Source of the DNA: Candidatus Binatia bacterium
GTDB lineage: Bacteria > Desulfobacterota > Binatia > UBA9968
Reading direction: 5' to 3'
DNA length: 64,000 nucleotides
NCBI GenBank assembly: GCA_036504975.1
Contig: DASXUF010000049.1
Span: forward strand, 16,058-80,057
Below the pieces are notes generated by a model. The model did no database searches. It was not told where the DNA came from and was given only the letters and a program-made list of their open reading frames with translations. Positions 17,765 to 26,927 of this stretch are shown piece after piece (position 1 is the first letter of the stretch; each line of letters starts with the position of its first letter). A program made the position numbers and the translations under genes.

Positions 17765-19917
17765 AACTGGCGCGACTCAAGAATATGGGCATTACCGAGA
17801 TCGCCTATCGCGGCCGTCAGGAAGCGAACAAATGGCTGGAGCGAGTCGGAGTCAACGGCAACGGGGAACTCTCTTTCCATGCGCGCGATGGGAATCCCGA
17901 CCGAACCGCCCTGCTCGTGCGGGACCGATTTCACGAAGTCGGCCCGCGCCGCTTTTTCGCCGGCGCCGCCGGCGACGAGACGCCGGACCTCGCGAGCGAA
18001 AAAATGGCCCATGCCTGCGAGCAGACGATCGCCGCCGCGGATGAAATCTGCCGCGGACGCTTCGATCTGCTGGGTTACCGCGGGCTTTCCTTCGGCGCTC
18101 CGATCGACTGGCATTTGGATCCGGTCTCCGGACAGAGAAGCCCGCTCGTGCACTGGAGCCGCGTGAGACCGCTCGATCCCGCGATGGTGGGCGACAGCAA
18201 AATCGTGTGGGAGCTCAACCGCCATCAGTGGCTGATCCATCTCGGCATCGCCTACCGTCTCACCGGAAACGCCAGGTACGCCGAAGCCTTTGCGGCGTAC
18301 CTGGTTCAATGGATGCAGGCGAATCCGCCCGGCATCGGCATCAACTGGGCGAGCAGCCTGGAGGCGGCGCTGCGCATCGTCTCCTGGTCGTGGGCGCTCT
18401 CTCTCTTCCGCGACTCGGAGGAGCTTTCGCCGGAGCTTTTCGCCGCGCTGCTCGAAGGCCTCTCGCTCCACGCCGCGCACGTGGAAAAATATTTATCTTA
18501 CTACTTCGCGCCCAACACCCATCTCACCGGCGAGGCCCTGGGCCTTTTCTACGCCGGAGTTCTCTACCCCGAGCTGCCGTGGGCCGGCCGCTGGCGCGAT
18601 CTCGGCGCGCGCATCTTGATCGAGCAGAGCGGGCGGCAGATTTTTTCCGACGGCGTCTATTTCGAGCAGTCCACCTGCTACCAGCGCTACACGGCGGAGA
18701 TTTACCTCCACTTTCTTATCCTCTCCGAGCGCAACCGGTTAGCCGTGCCGGCCGAAGTGGGCGAGCGCCTCGAGCGCCTGCTCGATTTTCTCGTCGCGGT
18801 GCGCCGCCCGGACGGCTCCGTGCCGCAAATCGGCGACGCCGACGGGGGCGGGCTCGCGCCGCTCGCGATCCGCCAGCCGGACGATTTTCGCGGCGTCTTC
18901 TCGGTCGCGGCGGCTTTTTTCCGCCGCGCCGACTACGCGTGGGCCGGCGGCGGCCCGACCCCGGAATCGCTGTGGCTGCTCGGCCCGGCCGGATTGAAGT
19001 CGTACCAACGGCTCGAACCGGCGCCGCCGCAAACGGAGCGCTCGCGGGTTTTTGCCGACGGCGGCTACGTCGTCATGCGCAGCGGTTGGCGGCGCGACTC
19101 GCATCACCTGATCTTCGACGCCGGCGCCGTGAACGGTCCGAAGAGCGGCCACGGCCACGCCGATCTGCTCAGCATCCAATGCTCGGTCTTCGGCGAGCCG
19201 TACCTCGTGGACCCGGGAACCTATTGCTACACTGCCGACGCCGAGTGGCGGGATTTTTTTCGCGGCACGTGGGCGCACAGCACCGTGACGGTCGACGGCC
19301 TCGGCCAAGCGGCGCCCGCCGGACCTTTCGATTGGAAAGCGCATCCGAGCGCGCGGCTCCGCCGCTGGCTCTCGACGGAAGCTTACGATCTCGCCGACGC
19401 CGCGCACGACGCCTACGGCGAGATTTCCGATCCCGTCGTGCATCGCCGCCGGGTGATTTTCGTCAAGTCGCGCTACTGGGTCATCGTCGACGATATTCAA
19501 GGCGGCGCCACGCACCGCGTCGAGGTTCGATTTCAGTTCGCGCCGATGAAGGTCGCGATCGAGCCGGCTAACTGGGTGAGGGCGCGCGGCCAACGCGGCC
19601 AGGCTCTCCTCGTGCGCCCGTTTGCAACGGCGCCGTTCCAGATGGACCTCGTCGAAGGAAGCGTCGACCCGATCGAGGGGTGGTTCTCGCCGGATTACGG
19701 CCGGCGTGTTCCGGCGCCGGCTCTGATCTGGTCGGCCGCCGTTCGGCTCCCGCTCCGCGTCATGACCTTGCTTTTTCCTCTGGAGCATCCGTCGGCGCCC
19801 TGCCCCGATGTATTGCAACTCTTGAGCCCCATCGGCCCCACGGGTCTCATCTTTCGCCGCGAGCGAGAACGGATCGTCGTGCGCGACGATAGCGTCGTCG
19901 TCCTCAAGCAAAAGTGA
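17761..19917 (+). CDS. Heparinase II/III-family polysaccharide lyase-like protein
   Basis: This 718-aa protein has an N-terminal alpha/alpha-toroid region (residues about 60-370, with HLGIAYRLTGNARYAEAF, INWASSLEAALRIVSWSW and NTHLTGEALGLFYAG) and a C-terminal heparinase II/III beta-sheet domain. The catalytic-type motif lies in KSGHGHADLLSIQ, and the stretch GEPYLVDPGTYCY is diagnostic. No clear signal peptide is seen, as in many XrtA-locus members. Such proteins may cut or edit a uronate-containing polymer, which fits the AlgD-type dehydrogenase nearby. The ATG at 17761 overlaps the upstream stop; a longer frame from 17089 is only the shadow of the glycosyltransferase. Confidence 0.85.
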   Translation: MKLARLKNMGITEIAYRGRQEANKWLERVGVNGNGELSFHARDGNPDRTALLVRDRFHEVGPRRFFAGAAGDETPDLASEKMAHACEQTIAAADEICRGRFDLLGYRGLSFGAPIDWHLDPVSGQRSPLVHWSRVRPLDPAMVGDSKIVWELNRHQWLIHLGIAYRLTGNARYAEAFAAYLVQWMQANPPGIGINWASSLEAALRIVSWSWALSLFRDSEELSPELFAALLEGLSLHAAHVEKYLSYYFAPNTHLTGEALGLFYAGVLYPELPWAGRWRDLGARILIEQSGRQIFSDGVYFEQSTCYQRYTAEIYLHFLILSERNRLAVPAEVGERLERLLDFLVAVRRPDGSVPQIGDADGGGLAPLAIRQPDDFRGVFSVAAAFFRRADYAWAGGGPTPESLWLLGPAGLKSYQRLEPAPPQTERSRVFADGGYVVMRSGWRRDSHHLIFDAGAVNGPKSGHGHADLLSIQCSVFGEPYLVDPGTYCYTADAEWRDFFRGTWAHSTVTVDGLGQAAPAGPFDWKAHPSARLRRWLSTEAYDLADAAHDAYGEISDPVVHRRRVIFVKSRYWVIVDDIQGGATHRVEVRFQFAPMKVAIEPANWVRARGQRGQALLVRPFATAPFQMDLVEGSVDPIEGWFSPDYGRRVPAPALIWSAAVRLPLRVMTLLFPLEHPSAPCPDVLQLLSPIGPTGLIFRRERERIVVRDDSVVVLKQK

Positions 19918-19924
19918 AGCTCGC

Positions 19925-21835
19925 ATGTGCGGCATCGCCGGCATCGTAAAGTTTAATCCGCACGGAGTGGTGGACGAAGCGCGCGTCAAGCGCATGCGCG
20001 ACGCGCTCAGCCATCGCGGCCCCGACGGCGCGGGACTCTGGAGCGAGGGCCCCGTGGGGCTGGGACATCGGCGCCTGGCGATCGTCGACGTGGGCGGCGG
20101 GCACCAGCCCATGACCAACGAAGACGGCGCCGTCTGGATCACCTACAACGGCGAGATCTATAATCACGCGGCGCTCCGGCCGGACCTCGAAGCGCGCGGC
20201 CACCGCTATCGCACGCGGAGCGACTCCGAGACCATCCTCCATCTCTACGAAGAATACGGCGAGCGCGCGGTGGAAAAGCTCCAGGGCATGTTCGCCTTCG
20301 CCCTGTGGGACCGGAAGCAAAAAAAACTTTTATTGGCGCGCGACCGGCTGGGCATCAAGCCGCTTTACTATGCCGTCACCGACGACGAGTTGCTGTTCGC
20401 CTCCGAGATCAAGGCGATTCTCGCGGCGGGCGCGCTCCGGCCGGCATTCAACGAGGCGATCCTGCCGGAGTTTCTCGCCACCCGCTTCGTCTCGGGCGAA
20501 GAGACCTTTTTCCGCGGCATTCGCAAGCTGCTGCCGGGCCGGACTCTTTCCTGGTCTCCCGGCGAAGGTTTTGTCGAGCGGCGCTATTGGCGGCTGCCGC
20601 TCACGGCGAACGAAGCCGGCGCATCGCACGAAGAAGCGGCCCGCGGCGTTCGCGAAGCGTTATCGAACGCCGTTCGGAGCCATCTCATGAGCGACGTGCC
20701 GCTGGGATTGTTTTTGTCGGGCGGCCTCGATTCGAGCGGCCTCGCGGCCCTCATGGCGCCGATGGTCAAGGAGCCGATCCGGACGTTCTCGGTCGGCTTT
20801 GCCGAGGCCGAAGCGAACGAGCTCGGCTACGCGCGGCTCGCGGCGCGCGCGATCGGCGCCGAGCACCGCGAAGTGGTCGTCTCGCCGGAGGAGTTTTTCA
20901 GCGAGCTGCCGCGCCTCATCTGGCATGAAGACGAGCCGATCGCTTTTACTTCGAGCGTGCCGCTCTACTTCGTCTCGCGCCTGGCGCGCGACCACGTCAA
21001 GGTGGTGCTCACCGGCGAAGGCTCCGACGAGCTGTTCCTCGGCTATCCCTGGTATCGCGTGACCGCCTGGAACGCGCGCCTCGGACGGATCTATTTTCCG
21101 CTGGCGCCGCGATCCTTACGCAACGCGACGCGAGAGATCGCGCGGCGCCTGCCGCGTCCGCTTCGCCGCTACGCCGAGCGGACAATCCTCGCGCTCGAAC
21201 CCGGCCCGAGAGGGCTCTTCTACGAGAACTTCGCCGTCTTTCCCGATCATCTCCGGCAAGAACTGCTGGCCGACGGCGCGCGCCTTAACGGCCGCGATCC
21301 CTACGCCGAAGGCCTTCGCTGCTACGAAGAAAAGGCCGGCGGCGTTCTCGATCGCATGAGCCACGCCGATCTTCAGACCTATCTGGTGGAGCTTTTGATG
21401 AAGCAAGACCAGATGAGCATGGCGGCGTCGATCGAGAGCCGGGTGCCGTTTCTCGATCACGAGTTCGTCGAGCGTGTGGTGCGCTTGCCGAGCGCGCTTA
21501 AAGTCCGCGGCTTGACGACCAAGGCCGTGCTCCGGGAGGCGCTCAAAAATTTGGTCCCGCGGGAAATTCTCGAGCGACCGAAGATGGGCTTCCCGGTCCC
21601 CGTGGGACGATGGCTCCGCGGCCCCTTCTGGTCGGTCGTCGAGGAGTTCGTCCTCGGCGCGCGCGCTCGCGAGCGCGGATTTTTCAGGCCGGCCATGCTC
21701 CGGCGGTTGGCCGAAGAGCATCGCAGCGGAGAACGGCAACACGGAGATCGCCTCTGGTTGCTGATCAATCTGGAAATGTGGCAACGGATTTTTCTCGAAG
21801 GCGAAGACCGCGCCACGGTCCTCCGCGCCGCGTGA
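19925..21835 (+). CDS. asnB: AsnB-type amidotransferase 2
   Basis: This 636-aa protein has the same two-domain plan as the product at 13248: MCGIAGI with Cys2, TYNGEIYNHAALRPD, RDRLGIKPLYY and SGGLDSSGLAALM. Overall it is clearly divergent from the first copy, so this is an old paralogue and not a recent duplication. It probably amidates another carboxylated sugar or the same sugar at another step. The gene lies 7 bp after the heparinase-like gene and 2 bp before a glycosyltransferase, inside a tightly packed operon. Confidence 0.87.
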   Translation: MCGIAGIVKFNPHGVVDEARVKRMRDALSHRGPDGAGLWSEGPVGLGHRRLAIVDVGGGHQPMTNEDGAVWITYNGEIYNHAALRPDLEARGHRYRTRSDSETILHLYEEYGERAVEKLQGMFAFALWDRKQKKLLLARDRLGIKPLYYAVTDDELLFASEIKAILAAGALRPAFNEAILPEFLATRFVSGEETFFRGIRKLLPGRTLSWSPGEGFVERRYWRLPLTANEAGASHEEAARGVREALSNAVRSHLMSDVPLGLFLSGGLDSSGLAALMAPMVKEPIRTFSVGFAEAEANELGYARLAARAIGAEHREVVVSPEEFFSELPRLIWHEDEPIAFTSSVPLYFVSRLARDHVKVVLTGEGSDELFLGYPWYRVTAWNARLGRIYFPLAPRSLRNATREIARRLPRPLRRYAERTILALEPGPRGLFYENFAVFPDHLRQELLADGARLNGRDPYAEGLRCYEEKAGGVLDRMSHADLQTYLVELLMKQDQMSMAASIESRVPFLDHEFVERVVRLPSALKVRGLTTKAVLREALKNLVPREILERPKMGFPVPVGRWLRGPFWSVVEEFVLGARARERGFFRPAMLRRLAEEHRSGERQHGDRLWLLINLEMWQRIFLEGEDRATVLRAA

Positions 21836-21837
21836 TC

Positions 21838-23046
21838 ATGCGCATTCTCTGGGTCAAGGTCGGAAACCTCTGGCCGCCGAATACCGGCGGGCGGCTGAGA
21901 AGCTTCCACACGATCGCCGAGCTGTCGCGCCGCAATCACGTCACTCTGCTGACGACGCACGGGCGGAATGAAAATCCCGGGGATCTCGCGGCCGAGCTTC
22001 CCGACTGCGAGGAAGTCGTGTCGCTGCCGTACGAAGCGCCGAAGCAGGGCAGCTTGGGCTTCGCCGGGGCGCTCGCGCGCTCGTGGCTCTCGCCGTTTCC
22101 GGTCGATATGTGGAAATGGCGCATCCCGGCGGTGAAGAGCGCGGCCGAGCGGCTGATCGCGGAGAAAAAGATCGACGTTTGCGTGGCGGATTTCTTGCTC
22201 GCCGCCGCCAACGTCCCGCTCGACGGCCCGGTCCCGATGGTTTTTTTCTCGCACAACGTCGAGCACATGATCTGGAAGCGGCTCTGCGAGATCGAGACCC
22301 GATGGTGGCGGCGCGCGCCGCTCGAGATCGAATGGCGGAAGATGCGCCGCTACGAGAGCCGGGCCTGCGCTCGCGCCCATTTGACCGTGGCGGTCTCGGA
22401 CGCGGACCGCGCGATCCTGGCGGCGCGCGCGCCGGGCGCCGTCGTGCGGTCGATTCCGACCGGCGTCGATGTCTCCTACTTTACGCCCAACGGGTACCAC
22501 GAAGCGCCGGCGGCGCTGGTCTTTACCGGCTCGATGGACTGGTATCCCAACGAAGACGCGATCCTCTATTTTATCGAAAGAATTCTGCCCAAGGTGCGTC
22601 GTGAGATGCCGGGAGTCGCATTATCGGTCGTCGGCCGCAATCCGACGCCGCGCTTGCTCGCCGCGGCGGGCGCGGCGGGCGTCCGCGTGACAGGCACCGT
22701 GAACGATATCCGTCCCTACGTCGCGGAAGCGGCGGTTTACATCGTGCCGCTCCGGATCGGCGGCGGAACGCGGCTCAAAATTTTCGAAGCGCTAGCGATG
22801 GGAAAGGCGGTCGTCTCGACGTCCGTGGGCGCCGAGGGTCTGCCGCTCGTCCCTGGCGAGCATTTTCTTCAAGCTGACGCGGCGCTCGATTTTGCCGGAG
22901 CCGTCGTAGCGCTCTTGCGCGACCCGGAGCGACGCAAGATCCTCGGCGCCTCCGGAAGGAAGCTCGTGGAAGAGCGTTATTCGTGGCGCCGCGCGGCGCG
23001 TGAATTCGAATCGAGATGCCGGGAGGTCATGACTCATGCGGGTTAG
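21838..23046 (+). CDS. GT4-family glycosyltransferase (XrtA-locus type)
   Basis: The protein is about 402 aa. The N-terminus (MRILWVKVGNLWPPNTGGRL) and FFSHNVEHMIWKRL match the sugar transferases associated with PEP-CTERM/XrtA loci. The donor domain shows TGSMDWYPNEDAI, YIVPLRIGGGTRLKIFEALA and GKAVVSTSVGAEGL. An alternative GTG start at 21832 would overlap the asnB stop. The 3' end overlaps the dehydrogenase gene by 11 bp, so expression is coupled. Confidence 0.85.
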   Translation: MRILWVKVGNLWPPNTGGRLRSFHTIAELSRRNHVTLLTTHGRNENPGDLAAELPDCEEVVSLPYEAPKQGSLGFAGALARSWLSPFPVDMWKWRIPAVKSAAERLIAEKKIDVCVADFLLAAANVPLDGPVPMVFFSHNVEHMIWKRLCEIETRWWRRAPLEIEWRKMRRYESRACARAHLTVAVSDADRAILAARAPGAVVRSIPTGVDVSYFTPNGYHEAPAALVFTGSMDWYPNEDAILYFIERILPKVRREMPGVALSVVGRNPTPRLLAAAGAAGVRVTGTVNDIRPYVAEAAVYIVPLRIGGGTRLKIFEALAMGKAVVSTSVGAEGLPLVPGEHFLQADAALDFAGAVVALLRDPERRKILGASGRKLVEERYSWRRAAREFESRCREVMTHAG

Positions 23047-24349
23047 CGTTTTTGGACTTGGATACGTCGGCTCCGTGACCGCCGCCTGTCTCGCCAAAGC
23101 GGGCCACGAAGTGGTCGGCGTGGATTCGAGCCAGGAAAAAGTCGCGATGGTGAACGACGCCGTGCCGCCGGTCGTGGAAGAGGGATTGGGAGAACTTCTG
23201 GCCGAGGTCGTGTGGAACCAGCGCCTCCGCGCCACCGCGTCGGCCGGAGAGGCGGTGAAAAACAGCGATCTCGCGTTCGTCTCAGTCGGCACGCCGAGCC
23301 GCTCGAACGGACAGCTCGACGTGACGGCGCTCGAGCGCGTCGCCGAGAACATCGGCAGGGCGCTCTCGAACCGCGCCGAACCCTTCCGGGTGGTCTTAAG
23401 AAGCACCGTCCTCCCCGGGACGACGGAAGAGGTCTTCATTCCGGCGCTCCGCGCCGGCGCCGGACGCGATCTCGGGGATTCTCTCGGCGTCGCCGTCAAT
23501 CCCGAGTTCATGCGCGAGGGCAGCGCGCTCAAAGATTTCGCCCATCCGCCGCTCACGCTCGTGGGCTCGGAAGATGCGGCGACCGCCGCGTCGCTGCGCT
23601 CTCTTTACGCGGGCGTGGATGCGCCTTTCGTGCACGTCTCGGTCAAGACCGCGGAGATGGTCAAGTACGTGTCCAATACGTTCCACGCGCTGAAGATCTG
23701 CTTCGCCAACGAGATCGGCAATGTTTGCGCCGCGCTCGGCGTCGACGCCCGGGAGGTCATGAAAGTTTTCCTCATGGACCGAAAGCTGAACGTCTCAGAG
23801 GCTTATCTTCGTCCGGGCTTTGCGTTCGGCGGCTCGTGCCTGCCCAAAGACCTGCGCGCGCTCGTCTACGCGGCGCGCTCCGCCGACGTCGCCGCGCCTC
23901 TGCTCTCGTCGATCCTGCCTTCCAACGAGAGCGAAATCCGCCGCGCCGTCGAGGCGGTCCTGGCGACGCGCAAGCGGCGCGTGGGGATCGCCGGCCTTTC
24001 TTTCAAGCCGGCGACGGACGATCTCAGGGAGAGCCCGATGGTCGCGCTGGCGGAGACGCTCATCGGCAAAGGCTGCGACGTGCGCATCCTCGACGGCAAC
24101 GTCTCGCTGGCGCGCCTGATCGGCGCCAACCGCCGCTACATCGAGGAAGAGATCCCGCACATTTCTTCGTTGATGTGCGACAACGCCGAAGCGCTGCTCG
24201 CCCACGCCGAAGTCCTGGTGATCGGCAACTCCGGCGATGAAGCCGCAAAGGTCCTGGCGGCGGCGACTTCGAAGCACGCCATAATCGATCTCACACGCGG
24301 CGCGCTTAAAAAAGACTCAAAGGAGCAATCGCCACGATGCAAAGTTTAA
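23036..24349 (+). CDS. algD: GDP-mannose 6-dehydrogenase (AlgD type)
   Basis: This 437-aa protein oxidises a nucleotide sugar to its uronic acid with two NAD+. It has the N-terminal NAD fold (VFGLGYVGSVTAACLAKAGH), the central helix motif VVLRSTVLPGTTEEV, the catalytic loop GFAFGGSCLPKD with Cys268, and the C-terminal domain with GLSFKPATDDLRESP and GANRRYIEEEIPHISSLM. Length, the GAN..YIE..IPH..SL signature and Cys268 agree with Pseudomonas AlgD rather than with UDP-glucose dehydrogenases. GDP-mannuronate would then be a precursor for this polysaccharide. UDP-sugar specificity remains possible. It overlaps both neighbours (11 and 13 bp). Confidence 0.83.
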   Translation: MRVSVFGLGYVGSVTAACLAKAGHEVVGVDSSQEKVAMVNDAVPPVVEEGLGELLAEVVWNQRLRATASAGEAVKNSDLAFVSVGTPSRSNGQLDVTALERVAENIGRALSNRAEPFRVVLRSTVLPGTTEEVFIPALRAGAGRDLGDSLGVAVNPEFMREGSALKDFAHPPLTLVGSEDAATAASLRSLYAGVDAPFVHVSVKTAEMVKYVSNTFHALKICFANEIGNVCAALGVDAREVMKVFLMDRKLNVSEAYLRPGFAFGGSCLPKDLRALVYAARSADVAAPLLSSILPSNESEIRRAVEAVLATRKRRVGIAGLSFKPATDDLRESPMVALAETLIGKGCDVRILDGNVSLARLIGANRRYIEEEIPHISSLMCDNAEALLAHAEVLVIGNSGDEAAKVLAAATSKHAIIDLTRGALKKDSKEQSPRCKV

Positions 24350-25611
24350 CTGCCCGCGCGCGGGAGATGGATCCGGCGCTGAAACTTCAGGCCCGCGGAG
24401 CGCCGGCCGGCGCGATGATAGCCGGCGCGTCGGAAGAGGTGGAAATTCGCCGCCACGAAGGTTGCGACGCCTTGCTCGCGCTCCGGCCGACTCTGGCGGC
24501 CGGCGGTTTTTTACCCGCCCCGCTCGCTGGGATGGATCCGGAATTTCTCACCGCGGGCTTCGAGGGCAAGACGCCGGGGGCGATGGTCGCCTATGCGGCG
24601 GGCCGGCCCGTCGGCTACATGACCTATGCTCTCTTGAGAACCGAATTTCGTCCGCAGTTCGGCGGCCTCGGCATCGGCCGGTTTCCCTGCCGGCAGCTGA
24701 GGCTGTTCGGTTACGCCGGTCACGGCCACGCGCCCGCCGTGATCCTCGAGGGCTTCTGTCGAGGGCTGCTCGAAAATACGCCCTGGCACGTGGGCCAGAT
24801 TTTCGAGTTGCCCATGGAGAATCCGCTGGCCGAGTATATCACCGGCGCGCCCTTCGGCAGCGGCGAGAGCTACTCTCTCGCCAGCAGCGTTTATGAAACT
24901 TTTCAAGTCGGGATCGCGGAAAGCTTTGAGACCTACCTCAAGAACCAGTTCACCAAAAAGACCCGCTACAACCTCAAGCGGGAAGTCCGGCTGCTGGAGG
25001 ACTCGGCGCCGGGCGAGGTGACGCTCAGAGTTTACCACGCTCCCGATCAGGTGAGCGATTTCTTCCGCGACAGCGCGTCGGTTGCCAGCCGGTGCTACAA
25101 GTGGCAAGGGGGACCGAATCCCATGGAGCCCACGCCTTTCGACCTGAAAAAATTCTCGTTCCTTGCCGAACGCGGGAGATGGCGCTCCTATGTCCTGTTC
25201 ATTCGCGACGTGCCGGTGGCGTTCTGCGACGCGACGATGCGCTGGGGGGAGCTCTACGTCGAGTTGGTAGGCCACGACGCGCGCTACATCAAGCTCAATC
25301 CCGGGAAGGTGTTGCTGTATAAGATCTTCGAAGACCTGCACGAATGCCGGATCGTCAAGCAATTGAATCTCGGTACCGGCACCGCGGAGTACCGGCGGGT
25401 ATTCGCGACTTCCAGCCGGCGCGTCGTCGACGTCAATCTTTACCGCAACGAGTTGTATCCGCAGCTCTTGCGCATGATCGCAGCCACCGCGGCGGTGAGC
25501 TACCGGCAATTGAATCCCCTGATCCGCCGCTGCGCGCCTCCGATCAAGCGCATCCTCCGCCGCCGCGGCGCGATAGCGCCATCCGTTTTCGCTTACCTCG
25601 TGGCCGGGTGA
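24337..25611 (+). CDS. FemAB/CelD-like GNAT-fold acyltransferase 3
   Basis: The protein has 424 aa. The C-terminal half has the family pattern NQFTKKTRYNLKREVRLLE, the WRSYVLFIRDVPVAFCDATM strand and LNPGKVLLYKIFEDLHE near the end. The N-terminal part is less like the other two copies, with a GHGHAPAVILEGF block. It probably acylates an amino or hydroxyl group of the repeat unit. It overlaps the algD stop by 13 bp and the next glycosyltransferase by 4 bp if that gene starts at 25608, so all three are probably translated from one message. Confidence 0.72.
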   Translation: MQSLTARAREMDPALKLQARGAPAGAMIAGASEEVEIRRHEGCDALLALRPTLAAGGFLPAPLAGMDPEFLTAGFEGKTPGAMVAYAAGRPVGYMTYALLRTEFRPQFGGLGIGRFPCRQLRLFGYAGHGHAPAVILEGFCRGLLENTPWHVGQIFELPMENPLAEYITGAPFGSGESYSLASSVYETFQVGIAESFETYLKNQFTKKTRYNLKREVRLLEDSAPGEVTLRVYHAPDQVSDFFRDSASVASRCYKWQGGPNPMEPTPFDLKKFSFLAERGRWRSYVLFIRDVPVAFCDATMRWGELYVELVGHDARYIKLNPGKVLLYKIFEDLHECRIVKQLNLGTGTAEYRRVFATSSRRVVDVNLYRNELYPQLLRMIAATAAVSYRQLNPLIRRCAPPIKRILRRRGAIAPSVFAYLVAG

Positions 25612-26801
25612 TCGGCCGCAACTTGCGCCGCAGGACCATGCCCAGGCATTTCATCGGCAAACATCGCGCCGCGCCGCGCCTCAGGCTCGCGTGGGTCGAG
25701 GAGTGGATGAGCACGCTGGCGAAGGAAATGCTGCCCTATCTGGCCGAGCGGCACGAGATCACGTACGTGACCGCGGGCGAAGAAATCCCCGACGCCGATT
25801 TCGTCCGGGTGATTCGTGAAAAGCGCCGGCGCCACATGAACGTCGCCGGCTTCGCGCTGTCGAGCGACGTCAACCGGCTCTATCGCGACGGGCTCGTCGA
25901 CCTCGCCCTGGTATGGTCGAGCGTCGGCTTCGCGCTCCGCGGCGTGCCGTTCATTAATTTGGCGGGCGGCTCGGTATTCGCCGAGATCCGCCTCGCCGCG
26001 GCGCGGATGCCGCTTTATCGGCGCGCCAGGTTTTTGACCGGGCTGGTTCACTTCGCGCTCCCCGAGACGCTCTGCAATAAGCGCGCGGCCAGGGTGATCG
26101 TGCCGTCGTCGGCGTTGAAAAACGACCTCATGAGATTGCATGGCCTGGCGGATCCCAAGGTATCCGTGGTGCCGCATGGGACCGAGCCCGAGCACATGGC
26201 GTTGTACGATCGGAAGCCGGCCGGCCCGGCGCCCAAGATTCTTTTCGTCGGGCGTCTTCATCCGGGCAAAGGGATCGCCGCCGTCGTGGACGAATTTTCC
26301 CGGCGCCGGGATATCGACGCGGAGTTTTTGATCTTGGGAGACGGTCCGGATCGAGACCGAATGCAAAAAGCCACCGCCGAGGACGATCGCGTGAAGCTTC
26401 TCGGTCATGTGGGAAAGAGCGATCTCAAGTGGGCGCTGTCGACGACCGACATCTTTGCCTTCCCCTCGTTTTACGAAGGCTTCGGACTTTCGCTGCTCGA
26501 GGCCATGGCCAGCGGCCACGCCTGCGTCTGCTATGATATTCCAGCGACGCGCGAAGTGCTCGGCGACGGCGGAATTTTGGTCCGGCCCGGCGACGCCGCC
26601 GCGTTGGTCGATGAAATCGCGCGGCTGGTAAAAACCCCCGATCGGGTCTCCTTCTACTCGGCGCGGGCGCATCAGCGGGCCGGCCGATTTTCCTGGGACC
26701 ATGCCCGGCGGGCGATCGATCGCGTCATCGGCGAGACTGCGGCTGAAATTCTCGCACGGCAACCCATGGCGCCGACGAAAACGGTCTCGTTATACCGGTA
26801 A
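25608..26801 (+). CDS. GT4-family glycosyltransferase
   Basis: The protein is about 397 aa. The acceptor half contains RLAWVEEWMSTLAKEMLPYL. The donor half has VVPHGTEPEHM, ILFVGRLHPGKGI, ILGDGPDRDRM and FPSFYEGFGLSLLEAMASG, with the E-x7-E donor pair. I give the GTG at 25608, whose GTGA overlaps the previous stop; the ATG at 25638 is equally possible. It is the last gene before a 126-bp gap with its own promoter-like sequence. Confidence 0.82.
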   Translation: MIGRNLRRRTMPRHFIGKHRAAPRLRLAWVEEWMSTLAKEMLPYLAERHEITYVTAGEEIPDADFVRVIREKRRRHMNVAGFALSSDVNRLYRDGLVDLALVWSSVGFALRGVPFINLAGGSVFAEIRLAAARMPLYRRARFLTGLVHFALPETLCNKRAARVIVPSSALKNDLMRLHGLADPKVSVVPHGTEPEHMALYDRKPAGPAPKILFVGRLHPGKGIAAVVDEFSRRRDIDAEFLILGDGPDRDRMQKATAEDDRVKLLGHVGKSDLKWALSTTDIFAFPSFYEGFGLSLLEAMASGHACVCYDIPATREVLGDGGILVRPGDAAALVDEIARLVKTPDRVSFYSARAHQRAGRFSWDHARRAIDRVIGETAAEILARQPMAPTKTVSLYR

Positions 26802-26858
26802 GAGTTTTTCCCTGCCGAAATCGGGTTCTTTCCCTCGCCAATTACGGAATACCCTGCG

Positions 26859-26886
26859 TTGTGTCTTGCCGGCGGCAAAGTAAAAT
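26859..26886 (+). promoter_or_regulatory. Sigma70-like promoter before the GT2 gene
   Basis: TTGTGT and TAAAAT stand 16 bp apart about 40 bp upstream of the ATG at 26928. A 10-codon open frame (MKKYGFAVEV) starts at 26893, close to the predicted transcription start, and ends 3 bp before the gene; it is probably chance. The match is moderate. Confidence 0.4.
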
Positions 26887-26927
26887 TTAGCTATGAAAAA
26901 GTACGGCTTTGCGGTTGAGGTATAGTC

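Noticed and set aside
26893-26925. Ten-codon leader peptide before the GT2 gene
   Set aside because: It has no ribosome-binding site and no regulatory codon run; chance is the simplest explanation.
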